Position numbers and translations under genes: made by a program. The notes beneath the pieces are model-generated. The model did not search any database. It saw nothing but the letters and a program-made list of their open reading frames with translations, and had not been told where the DNA came from. From positions 62,001 through 126,000 of the forward strand of contig VWYX01000866.1 of NCBI GenBank assembly GCA_013396525.1: a DNA stretch of 64,000 nucleotides, given 5' to 3'. The DNA comes from Chaetorhynchus papuensis (Eukaryota; Chordata; Aves; Passeriformes; Rhipiduridae). Shown in pieces: positions 36,501 through 48,000 of the stretch; within the stretch, counting starts at the first letter, position 1, and the number at the start of each line of letters is the position of its first letter.

Positions 36501-39500
36501 AGATTGCCTATTTTAAGATAGCTTTGGATTTTGAAACTGAAATATGAATGAGGAGAAAAAACTGAGCTTTCTTCATGTGGTTTTCTAACTAGGATAGCTA
36601 CCATATTCACTGGGAGAGAGGAAGAAGGGCATTCAGGTATCACCACTGACATTAAAAAAATTCTTACTTGGGTACAATTGCCTCTTTCTAGTGGAGGAAG
36701 ACAGGATACTGCTCAAATTGCTTTGGTTTGCTGGGCTGGGTCCTATGCTACTCTTAAACTGGCCTGTCTAGAAGGGGTTCCAAGTATTGGTAGGAGGTTT
36801 CTATGGAATTCTGTTCATGTGCAAAAGTGAAAAGAGGAAGCAGAACCAGCAAAATGGATCTTTAAGTATGTGGATGGTCCACCTGGAGTAATTTATGTTT
36901 AGAAAAACCTTTGGATTTAAGATGTGCTGATGGAGGACAGGCATAGGACAGACAAATTGGTGAGACGCCAGCGCACCACTTGATCTTCTCCTCCCTGCTT
37001 TTCAAATCCCACACATTCTGCCAGAAATAAAAGGCACTGTTCTCTTTGCAGATTTTCAAAACTAATCTGTCACCTGAAAGGAAGAACCAACTTCCTTGGA
37101 ATCAGCTTTACTAATAAGAAGCTGTGAAGCTGTGTCGCCCTGTCAGCTAAGCAAAAGGCCTTGTTTCTCCTATCCCTTTATACCTGCAGTGGCCTTCATG
37201 CACGCATCAGGGCAGCTGCAGCTCTAAGGGCTGAGCTGGGAACAGGTGCAACTCAGGGCTGGGCTCACGTTCAATTGCTGTCCAACAGAAGAAACAAGTT
37301 GGCAGGAATTAAAATTTCAGCAAGTTAATCCTGTTGGGAAGTGTTTGCTGAGGATGGTTTGACTGCCAGCCCCTGGCAGCACTGGGGCTCAGGAGCCAGC
37401 AGCAGGCAGCTGCCAAGGGTTTCCATGAGGAGAGGTCGTGCAGCAGCGTTGCTGTCCTGTTTGCCCACGTGCCAGCCTGGACAGCACGCCCTCGTCACTG
37501 CAGAGGCTGGCAGTGTGGGAGATTTACTGTGGCAATGTAAGTGGACAACTCAGCTGAAACCACTGCAAAAGTTTGTTCTTTTCTGTTACTTTCTTCTTGG
37601 AAATAGGACAAAACCACTTCAAACAACAACAAAACCCTTTGCTTTGCAATTTAACTAATCTGCTCTGCTTAAACCAGAGCTGTATGACAAGAAGAAAATG
37701 TGCTTCTAAAGGTTAGTTCCTTACTCTTTTTCCCCCCTCCCCACTCGCACGTACAGGCTTGCTGGAGGTAAAGCAGGATTACAACCTCTGATTGTGGGAT
37801 TCTAGAACCAGTAACCAAACATACCAGAGGAAAGCTCCTTTGCTTCAGGTTTACCATTTTGCTACCTTTTGCAAGACTAAGAAGCAGATTCTGTTATTCA
37901 GCACAATTATGCTGAAGTCTCAACAGAAACTCTTTTAACTCCCCACATGTTTAAGCCACAGCTAGGTTGATTAAGACTTGAGAAATCTTTATTTTCCTGC
38001 AAGGCTTGTCTTTGCAGTTACATGGGTTTAACAATTTGGTTAAACTGATGCAACTTCATGGTTGAGACTTAGGGGTGATGCATCTATTTGATTCTATTTG
38101 AATCAGATGCCTCTGTTTAGATGAGTCAGGAGTGTCCATCCACACACAAGATTCCTGAATAAATAAGCAAAGAGCATGCCACTACTCACTAAACTCCTAC
38201 TACTATTACATTTAACCATCCAAAATAAATAGTTTGCTAGATTTAACACTAAATGTGATGATAGAATTACACAAATCTAGTTACCTTCCCCCAGGAAGAC
38301 ACATGAAATATCTTGGGAAATGCATTAAAGTTTTGGATAGTGAGTTTTATAGGATCTTGTCACAGCATTTTGCAGGAATATGGCTGAAAATTAAGATCTG
38401 ACTAAAAAAGCTGGTACCATTTGAGACAGTGCACAAAACAACTAGCTGTCAGCACCTGCTAAGGGTTGGTCACCTGCCTACAGAAGAGAGATGGAAATAG
38501 AAGCAACTGATTTAATCTGGGAATCCCTAAGTCTTGTAAAGGAGGATCATGTTGAAAGAGCTTGACTCATGAATACACCGGGGATATGAGATCTGCAGGT
38601 GAAATAGGTGAACACTCGTTACCAATAAGCATTCAGATAACTTTAAGTCTTGACTGGTTTGTTTTACAGAGCACTCTGCAATAAATCCTACTTGCTCAAG
38701 TCAGTAGGTCTAGGGAAATTTTTTTCCCCCTCACTTATTACAGAAAAAGAAAAGTGACTGAGGTGTTATCTCTGTATCTAGCAGTCCAGGTAATTTTCAG
38801 TCACCATGAAATGCATAATACCTTTGTTAGTGTCTCCTCTGTCTTACACAAAAGAGGCCAGTTAAACATAGGTAACTGGAACAGCACTGACCCTTACCCA
38901 CACCCATGAGCACAAAACTTTTCAAGGTGTGTTTTCTTAAATGGAGCGTTGCTGCGTGGTTGTAGCAACCACACTGTTTGTAAGAGAGAACCTTACGTTG
39001 GATTGACAGTTTAATTGATGATTGAACTTCCCATTGGGATCTGATAAGAGGTAGCATGAATGCAATTTTTAAAATAAAACCCTTCATATCCCTAACTCCA
39101 TGGTTAGATTATTTTTCTAGGGAAAGGCTGTGGAGAATACATACCATTTTACTGTCCATAATATGGTACACTGTTGTTCTTGCATTTTAGAATCACCTTT
39201 TGTTAGCAATCTTTCATCCCTATATTTAAGTACTAATGTACCTGTTATTTATATTTTGAAAGACTTTACTGCTAAGAAGCAGCTATAGTGCAAATTTTGC
39301 TATGGCCAGTTTCATCTGAAGGAGTGGGTTCCATAACACAGGGAAAGCTTCTGCTCCTGCAGATGTGAGAAGCATGTAAGCACAGCAAAACATTACTTCA
39401 CTTAGCCAGGATCTGCTTGCATACATTGCAGAGCAGTGTATGTTGGCCTTGACATGAACAAGTGGGTCTCCTATATTCCCCAACAGTTATCCTTTACTTA

Positions 39501-42264
39501 CCAGCTGATTGTACCCCCAAAAACAAATACAGAATCCTGTCTTCTGCAGAAAAGGTGTGTTAAGGGTCAGCAGCACTTGTTATTTTTAATTACCATTTTT
39601 GATTTCTAAAATTGTAGATTGCTAGAGAAGGAATGTCACATTTAGCGCTTTTCCTTGATTATTTTTTGGTGAACTGAAAATAAGCCACGGAACCCATGTT
39701 TTGCCTACATCAAAAGAGGCTTATTGGAGTACTTCGGAAGCTTTCAAGTGTACAACATTGCTAGTTAGGGTAATACACTCTCTAGAGAAACTGAGTTATC
39801 AATTGCTGAGTTTACATAAATGGTGTATCTGACCTGCTCTCTAGACAAAGGAGAAAGATATTATACTGCTTTCACAATCTTTTCACATTAGCTGAGGAAA
39901 CGTCCAAATGTGATATTGACTGAGAAAAAAGAGAACTTGCAGTGTAACAGTTGTTTTCTTTCCCCTCTGCAAAATGGAGAACATTTCGGTTCCCTTTAGC
40001 TTGGTGCTCTTATCTGTGAACGTATAGTGCACCCTGCCAGACTGTCAGATTTGGTAATGGCAGAAGAAAGTGTGAAAAAACCCCAAAAAACAAATGCTCC
40101 CACAGGTTAGTGTGAAAGGAAGAGGAAAATATACTTGTATCCTGTGAAATACAAAATGTCAGACAACATATGCTCAGTAATCCTTGCAGGCAATATTATC
40201 TGTAAATGCCATCTTATCTTTGTGAAGAGTAGCAGTTATGTTCATACATGAGGTCTTAGCCATAACTGTTGTCTCCTGCTGTATAACAATAATTTTATCA
40301 AAGCTGTTGCAAAGTGTTCCCCTACTGACTCTATTTTCCATGTATGTATGTACGTACCAGTCACTTATCTCACAAATGGTGAAATCAGTTTTGAGTAAGG
40401 CTTTAATCAGGCACATGTTCATATTCTTTAAGATCCCAGAGACAGAACCTTGGACAACATCAGTTCAAAGTCTTCTGTGGAAAGGATTAGTCAAAGATTA
40501 GAAAATGCTTAATCCAAATGAGGGAAATTTAGCTTGTGATTCCTCAGGACAGCTCTGTTTTCAGTTTCCTAGTATGCATTGTCTGGAAAAGCTCTATGCA
40601 TCTTGCACAGCCATTCGCCTAGTAAGAAGAAGAGCAAGGAGCAACGAGCTGTGTGCTGTCCCTTCTTTTGTGCTAAAGCAGTTCTTTGCTCCATCTGTTG
40701 TACAGGCCTAGTGTTCTGAAATAAATAATGGTGGCTGGTTTGTTCTGTCTGTGGAGATGTTTAATATCTGTTGCTAATTATTATTAGTTATTAAGTGATC
40801 AGTATAGCATGAAACAGTCATCATCTAGGAGGAACAGGAACTTTTGGCAGTTTGCCATAATGCCATAGTTCCAGAGCACAAGAAACTATTATTCTGCACA
40901 TCTAATATATTACTTAGACACAAAGCCATATGTGTGCTTTAAAGAATTTGCCTTCGCTTGTCATTTCTGAGTGCATTATCGCATGCAAAGAGACAATGAA
41001 ATCTTTGTTGAGTCAGAATGGAGCTGAACAGCTGGGTCCCACTGCACTAGCAGTGAAAATCTCTAGAGTGCTGTATTTTGTTATTGAGTCTGTATTAGGT
41101 TCAAGCCATAGAAAGGATGTGTTTTACTTTCCACGCAATCAGAAATAAAAACCATGCTGGATATGACTTGTAGAGTAGCACATGACTCACGAGTGAAAAG
41201 CAGACACTTCTGGGGTGCAGTGCAGACTCTCATTGATTTTCAGTCCCCAGTGAGATCTTAAGACAGAAAACGAATGTAAATGTTGCAATTCTGCTTTAGG
41301 GTATGTGTGTGCACTCATATGTCTCTCTCATATGGAATGCTGCATTCTGAAAATTGTCTACAGCGGAGGCAGAGGAATTCTGAACAGCAATTTCCTTTTT
41401 CTGAAATAAGAGAGAAAGGAAAAGAAAAAAAGTACATCCCTGTAAGTGAGAAAACATCTTATTGGCAACCTCGTAGTTTCTGCAGGATTTCTTACTGAAT
41501 TTCTTTCTTCCTAGCAGAATACTGCTGAAATTGTCAGATATTATTTTTCACAGTCCCTAGTTTTTGTCTGTTGGAAGATCTACAAGGGAAAATACATGCC
41601 TGTATCATGCAATTAGCTGGCTGGAAAAAAAAATGGATGAGTGTTTATGAACTTGTGTGCCTTTCCAAGCCGTGAGGTCAAGGAGAAGCAAAGCACTCGC
41701 ACCTGCACTCCCTCATGTTGACCAAGGCAACAACACACCCAGGCCTGGTCTGCACAAGCCAGAATATATACATTTTACAGTGTCTTGAAATGCACTTTAA
41801 GATAAAAGTGCAAATGTGCACTTTGCTTTGCTTGCCTCTCTATTTTCATCACCTCTTCCATGCTTTCAGCCTGTGATGTTTAAGGGAAAGCAAGATTTCT
41901 TTGGAAATCTCCAAAACATGTGGTATCCCAAACCTGGAAGGAGGAATGGGAGTGAGGATTGTTAAAATTTAATGGAATCAAACATAATGTACTGAAGCTC
42001 CCTTGTAATTAGTACTATCTAATATTCCTCCTCTCTTCTGCCCTTTCTTGATGTAATGTGTATTCTCTACTGGATTTAGGTAAAATCTAACAGTGCCGTG
42101 TTGCACATAATGTTGTCAAAATATATTGGTGAGCAGCACCAGCCTTATGGCATCACTGTGTTTCCCTGCCCATTTCTGTCATTTCAAGTGCCACAACATC
42201 TGAGTCAGGGTGCTGAATTTCACCTGGTACCTCTTCTCTCCTCAGACACAACACATTTAATTTC

Positions 42265-42286
42265 TTGTTTGTTTGTTTGTTTGTTT
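42265..42286. repeat. (TTTG)n microsatellite
   Basis: Five tandem TTTG-type units in the intergenic region before ZSWIM8. No known function. Confidence 0.8.
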
Positions 42287-43080
42287 TATTTTATAATCTC
42301 CTTGTTCCCATCACAATACTCTCCAAAATTTCAGGTGTATTTTTTTCATTCTTTGAAATTACTACAATCTTCTAAATACCTTTTTCTCACAAGGGAAACA
42401 CCTTTCCTAAGGTGAAATCCTTCTTTAATGCAACACTGCACAAAGCATTGCAATGCCTTTGTGTATCTTTGCTTTCTCACGTGGCAGAGATTCTCTGCAA
42501 CGCCCTTGACTCAGAGTGCTATTGATGTAACCCACCAGAGCTCCCATTATCAGGCAGGTGTGTCTCTCTCCCGAATTACTGCTGGTGGGGTGCACTAACA
42601 GGTTATTTGGCAGTACAGATTTGATCGGGTCAGGCATCAGCACAGGACAACTTTCGTTCAGGATTAGGCAGCCCACGAGCCAGAACTTGGCATGCTGTGC
42701 TGCAGCACACTGCCTCGTAGCTGGCTCACCCGGTGTCCTGCCTCCCTGGCCAGTGCACCTGTGGGATGTCTGCCTTGGCAGCACTGAAGGATCTGACATT
42801 TCAACAAGTAACCATAGCTCTTACAGCTGATGGATGCTGCAGTAATGCATCTTCGTGTTTGCAATCTTAAACGGGGAAGCATTACCTTTGTAAGGGCAAA
42901 CCACGTAGGAAGTTTCCTTTAAGATCCAAGGTGCATCACTTAGGACCCTCTGTGAGGACTCATCAATTAATATGTATTTTTTTTGGATCAAGGACTATAG
43001 TGTGATGAGGGAGATAGTGAGTGTTCCCAGAAGCATTTCAGTTTCTCTCAGCTCTACATTTACCATTTCTTAGTATGTAA

Positions 43081-43115
43081 TTTTTTTTTCCCTAGCTTCC
43101 CCCCCCCCCCCCCCC
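43081..43115. repeat. T-run followed by 17-base C-run
   Basis: A poly-T tract (43081-43089) is followed, after CCCTAGCTT, by 17 consecutive C (43099-43115). It lies about 650 bp upstream of the ZSWIM8 CpG island. The C-run could form an i-motif, or G-quadruplex on the other strand; its length is also prone to sequencing error. Confidence 0.7.
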
Positions 43116-43749
43116 ATTTGCTTTTCCTCTCTGTACAAACACGGGGAGGGAGGTGTAGGTCCACCTGTTTGGCTGACATGTACTCAGCTTAAACTGAGAA
43201 CTTATTCTTTGTTATTTTACCACTCAATTCTCACAACGAAGCAATGAACTAGATCTCCAAGAAACAGAATTACAGAAAAAAATAAACGAACCTCACCTCT
43301 GCTGCTTTTAGAGTGGGCAGGATAGGAAGACTTTTCCTAACCTACGCAATTCCTCATGGACCTGGCACGTGAGTTATTTCCTCTGCTTGAATTTTGGGGT
43401 TGTTCCAGACCCGAGCAGCTTCTCATACCCCGCCTTCCCTTCGGCCCCTGAGAGACCGAGGGGATTTCTCGGCCGGAGGAAAGCGGTCCCTGCACTTGAA
43501 CGGGACTTATTCGAGCCACGGTCCCCTCACTCCAGTTCCTTTTTCCCCTCGATCTCCTTTCCTGCTGTTTGTTTTTCTTCTAATAGAAAATGTTACTGAG
43601 AGCTCAAATATTTCCTTCATCTCCAATCAGATGATCACAGCTGAGTGATTTCTACCTCATGCAACTCATCTTCGCTGCGTTCCGGGGTAACCCCCAGATT
43701 TTGGCACAGCTAGCGCCTTTGGCGGTGCGGGCAGGCACATCACACAGGC

Positions 43750-44650
43750 TTTTGTTTTATTACCGCCGCTCCAAGCGAGCGGCTGGGTGAGCAGCGGCAG
43801 AAAGGCAGGCGCCAGCCGAGCTCGGCGGCCCATCCCTGGGGACATCCCTGGGGACACCGGGCTCCTTCTCCCTCACCCCGGGCCCGGGCAGCCCGCCCGG
43901 CATGCCCCGCGCGGCGGAAGCCGGAAGCGCGGCGGCGGAAGCGGCTCTCAGCTGGCGGGGGGTGTCGCAGGTGAAGCTGGGAAGCGCGGAGCCATCTTGG
44001 TGCCCGCGCCGGGCAGGGACGGGACCCGCCGGCGCCGCGAACCGCCGGGGCCGCGCCGGGCTCGGGGGCGTCCAGCGGGGCCCGCCGGCCATGGGCTCAT
44101 AGAGACACCGCGGGGCCACCGCGACCGGAGCGGCGACGGGCTGCCCCCGCCCTGCCCACCTGACCAGCGCCGGGCGCTCCCCGCCGGCCGCCGCCCGCGC
44201 CCCCGTGAGGCCGGAGCCGCCGCCTGCCTGCCCGCCCGCCCGAGCCGCTGCCGGTGCCGGTGCCCGTGACGAGCAGCCCGGAGGTCACGCCGCCCCTCCT
44301 CCGGCCCCACCGGGCCGTTTTCAAGCCCCCGCGAGCGGGAGGGAAGTTGTTCCCTCCCAGCCCCCGCCGGTGCCCCTGCCCGCCCTCCCCTCGGTTCCTG
44401 CGCCGGGAGTGAGACAAGCACAACCTCAGGGAGTCCCGGCCCTGCGTACAGACACCGGCGATCCCTCCGCGGGAGCCCCGGAGGAGGAAGCCGGCCCCTT
44501 CCCTCGTCCTGCAGCGCCCGGAGCCTTCGGACCCTCCGTGTGCCCGGCAGGCACCTGTCCCGCCTGGAGGCAGCTCTCATGGACTAACCGGCCCCCTCCG
44601 CCTCAAGTACATTCTGTGGACATAAGCATTTTTTAACTTTTTAAATAACT
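43750..44650 (+). promoter_or_regulatory. ZSWIM8: CpG-island promoter and 5' leader of ZSWIM8
   Basis: Strong GC and CpG enrichment runs from about 43750 to 44600. It contains an ETS-type cluster: CGGAAGCCGGAAGCGC around 43915-43930 and GCGGAAGCGG at 43935-43944. A YY1-type CCATCTTGG is at 43992-44000. YY1 sites of this form are often found at transcription starts of TATA-less genes, so a start near 43.95-44.0 kb is plausible, giving a leader of roughly 0.9 kb if no intron intervenes. Long open frames on both strands in this island lack known motifs. Confidence 0.7.
44091..44102 (+). promoter_or_regulatory. Minimal upstream ORF in the presumed ZSWIM8 leader
   Basis: ATG GGC TCA TAG in an excellent initiation context (GGCC before ATG, G at +4). 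If the transcript starts near the YY1 site it would be the first AUG met. Further short upstream ORFs start at 44579 (ATG GAC TAA), 44663 and 44748. Confidence 0.4.
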
Positions 44651-44866
44651 TTTTTTTCCCCCATGGAATTTTTACGAGCTGCCCCTTAGTTATTTCCTGC
44701 TTCTCCCACCTCAGACAGCGCTGACTGTTTTTTCCTGGTACTGTAGTATGGGGATCAAATCAAAACCGAGATTTTAAGTACTGCAAGAGCCCTCAAGTCC
44801 ATTCGCCTGTTAAAAGTGAGCAGTGCTGTTCCTGGCTTTCTTCTTTTCCCCCACGTCGCCTGTCGG

Positions 44867-44872
44867 ATGTGA
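44867..44872 (+). promoter_or_regulatory. Start-stop element overlapping the ZSWIM8 start codon
   Basis: The sequence GGATGTGATGGAACTC contains ATG-TGA at 44867-44872. The A of its stop codon is also the first base of the ZSWIM8 ATG (44872-44874). This TGATG arrangement places a minimal upstream ORF directly on the main start and could favour ribosome stalling or reinitiation. Confidence 0.45.
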
Positions 44873-45049
44873 TGGAACTCATGTTCGCAGAGTGGGAGGA
44901 CGGGGAGAGGTTTTCATTTGAAGACTCCGATCGCTTTGAAGAAGACTCTCTTTGTTCCTTCATCTCTGAGGCAGAGAGCCTTTGCCAGAACTGGAGAGGA
45001 TGGAGGAAGCAATCGGCTGGACCCAATTCCCCCACTGTCAAAATGAAAG
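44872..45049 (+). CDS. ZSWIM8: ZSWIM8 first coding exon (partial gene)
   Basis: ATG at 44872 opens MELMFAEWEDGERF, continues with acidic sequence (FEDSDRFEEDSLCSF) and ends AGPNSPTVKMK before a GTGAGG donor in phase 1. This is the nearly invariant N-terminus of vertebrate ZSWIM8. The trailing G of the exon would be completed by AT to give Asp, as in the human ...MRDGLV junction. It is the first in-frame ATG after a stop at 44722-44724. In place of the glycine-rich stretch after SPT in human, the bird sequence has only VKMK, so it is shorter here. ZSWIM8 is the substrate receptor of a cullin-3 ubiquitin ligase that destroys Argonaute during target-directed microRNA degradation. The SWIM zinc-finger region and all later exons are outside the window. 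Confidence 0.95.
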
Positions 45050-48000
45050 GTGAGGTCACCCGGTTTCATTGGGATGCTCTTTGGATTCGTGGAAGTTGTG
45101 GGGCAAGGGGGATGGTAGGTGAGGAGGTCTGCAGAAGGAAAGTCAGAGCAGCAGAGAGAATTCCTGTGTAGGATTCATTGTCGGGATAATATTTGACCAG
45201 AGATTGAAACTGTAAGTTCACCGGTGTTCTTAAGACAAAGCTGTCTTTCAGGTGAGTTTTCGCCTGCATGCACTCCTGGTATTGTGGTGCTGCTCTTCTG
45301 AGTAGATTTTGTGGGATTGCTCTTGGAAATCTGAAAACCGTTTTCTATAAACAAACTGCAGACTTGGCTGGGAATAACTGCATAGGTTCCCACATGCTGT
45401 GATTGAAGTACACTAAGATTTACTAGAGGTTTTTATAACTTCTATAAAGCTACTCATGTAAAGCCATGTAAGCCATCATTGTATAGAGCAGTCCATTTTC
45501 CTTGTCTGATTCTTGGTGTTTCTCGTTTTTCTAGTAAATTAGCTTGCTCTTTTGCAGTAGGGTAGCAGGAGGGCCTTATCACTGTCACAAAGAATTCGGC
45601 TAACGACAGTGTGCCTGCTTCAAGAGTTGTTTTATTTCCTTTCTGCTGATAGTAATTTATATTTGTAATTAACATATAGTTATTAGCTCTTTGCTTGATT
45701 CTTTTTTTTCTTTTTAACAAAACTTGATATTCTACTGCATTGTGACCCTGGAATTCAGGTGATGTTTGCACTAAGCAGAGCCAGATACACAGTTAACAGA
45801 AATTACACAAGCTCTTTCTATTTTTCCTTTTATCTCCTGTTTCTTCAGGCCAGTGTCAGTACTTTTCCTGTTATTGCTGATCTTTGTAACCATCACCTGC
45901 CTCATTGATATCTCCCTATCTGGAACTGCAAAACTTTATTCTCTTCTGAATATTGGCCTTACTTGAATGAATAGAGAATGCAATTTATATTGAATTGAGT
46001 TGAAATCTGGCCATGTTGTGCTGTGGACAAGTGTTCAGTTTTCACTGGTTTAGTACCAGAAAGTACACTTTGCATTAACCATAGTCTTTCTAGAGCAGAT
46101 TAAATTCTGCTACTGTAAAGAAGGGGAACTGTGTTGGCATTTTTAAAAGCTGTGGATCCTGAGATGTAGAAATAAGCATTGTGCATCGGGCAAAGCATAT
46201 ATATATATAAATATGTAGTGCTTTGCTTTAAGTCTTCTTGCACATGTTAGCTTGCTGGAAAGGAGCTGAAGTTTTAAAAACATAGTAGTGAGGAAATAAA
46301 GACATCTCTAGTTTGGCAGAAGCGTATGGGATTGGTTTGTATGGCTCTGCAAGTCACACTGATGTTTGCAAAGGTGATAGGTTTTTTTCGATTTTGAGAT
46401 GCTTTTAGCCAACTTTTCTCCACCGGTTCAGTGTATGAGTGCATGTTCTTCTGGGTCTTGACCTAGTTCTTTGAGCTCTCCTGACCGAATTAAATCAAGC
46501 AGCAGTTGCTCTCTCTGCTGTCATCCACTTGTTGCATTAAAAGGAAAAGATACTTCAGTAGATTGTGTGTATTTGCAATCTTCAGGCTCTTTTCTGACGT
46601 GTAAAACAGAGCTAACATATCACAACAATAGCTAACATTTTTGTGATAATTGTAATTATTTACACCATATTGAGATGTTGCTGTTCTGGGTTCTGCAGAC
46701 TTGCATAGGCAAGGCTTTTATTGTTTGGACTTGGTTCATGTATTTCAGGCTTTATTTGTACAGACACCTAATTCCTTTGTATGAGAGTCTTACTTTAACA
46801 GGAGGGACATTTTGAAAGGATACTGTTGCCTCTTTTAAGGCCCTTGCTGGCAATTCCCAGGCTCTGGTCAGAGTTATTTTGAGAAGAATGTGAATGTGGA
46901 TTTGTGGTTTAAATGATTACTTATTCACGCTGTGAAATCACGTATGATACTACCAATATGGAACACGTGCAGGTACTTTACTGTACACAGTGTGTTGCCA
47001 GTAAGTCTGGTCTGACTTGAGATCTGTCATTGTTGGAATCTCCTTGGATTTCAGAACTCCTGTAGCAATTTTATTATTTTTAATACCTCCTCTTGACAGT
47101 GTTTTTAAATCAGAAAACACAGTTTGTATTCAGAACTTGCTGGGTCCTGAGGTTGTAGCTTGTATTGAGTCATTTGAAATGTGATAATTCAAAACTGAGC
47201 TGTGTGTTTTTATTTCCACAGTTTGCCATTTTACTGTGTCCTGTTGCCTGTGCAAACAAAAACTGAGGTTAGACACTAGGTTCTTCTGTTAAATGCTAAG
47301 AGAAAACAAGAGGTACTATATTCTGTTAGGTTTTTTCTCCAGTTTGGAGCTCAGCCTGTGTTTTGGTGTGAAATTAGTCAGACAAATTATGTAATAGAAA
47401 GGATTTCTAGCTTTTTCAATTGTTTTCAGTTTGTCCTTCTAAGTGTCAAATTCTTCATTAATTGGTTCAAAGAGAATCCCCCTGAGACTTATGGAAGTGC
47501 TGTTCTCTGGCTCTTAAACAAACAAACAAACTACCTGCACACCAGTTATGGCTTTCTTACTTTTTACAAGTTTTTATTTTCTTCTTGGGTATTTTTAATA
47601 TTACTGTCATGCTTACTGGAAATTTAACAATAAGGCTTGGGATAGCTTGTTGCAAGTACACAGAGTATTCACTGCAGAGGGTTGCCAAAAATATGAGTTA
47701 CTCACTTGTTTGTGAATCACCCCATTGGTTTGCTAGAAAAATGATGAAGAGGGAGAGAAATGTTTATCTCTCTAATATAATCCTTGGAACTGATTTCTTT
47801 ATAAAATCGGGTGTCTGGAGTAGTTACATCAGAAAAATAGAATTGTAATTGGTTGATTTTTCTCTCATTTAATTTCTGTTGTGGTAAAGTCTTCTTATAG
47901 TCTTCTATATTACACTCTAGAAAGGAATTTTCTCCTTAAATGTAGAATTGCTAATGTGAAGAAGGAATGCATTGTGTCCACTTCATAGATGCCCTTAGAT

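Larger units (their letters stand above)
30529..43700. other. Protease 3' UTR and long intergenic region to ZSWIM8
   Basis: The first part must hold the protease 3' UTR. I see no AATAAA in the first kilobase after the stop, so its end is undefined. The rest contains no exon-like frame with splice sites, no RNA gene and no CR1 or LTR I recognise. It is AT-rich with scattered short open frames on both strands, none with known motifs. Candidate functions would be regulatory DNA for either flanking gene. Confidence 0.5.

Noticed and set aside
43948..44580. Minus-strand open frame of 210 codons and overlapping + strand frames in the ZSWIM8 CpG island
   Set aside because: Arg/Gly/Pro/Ala-rich translations typical of any CpG island read in the wrong frame; no domain and no support for an antisense gene.
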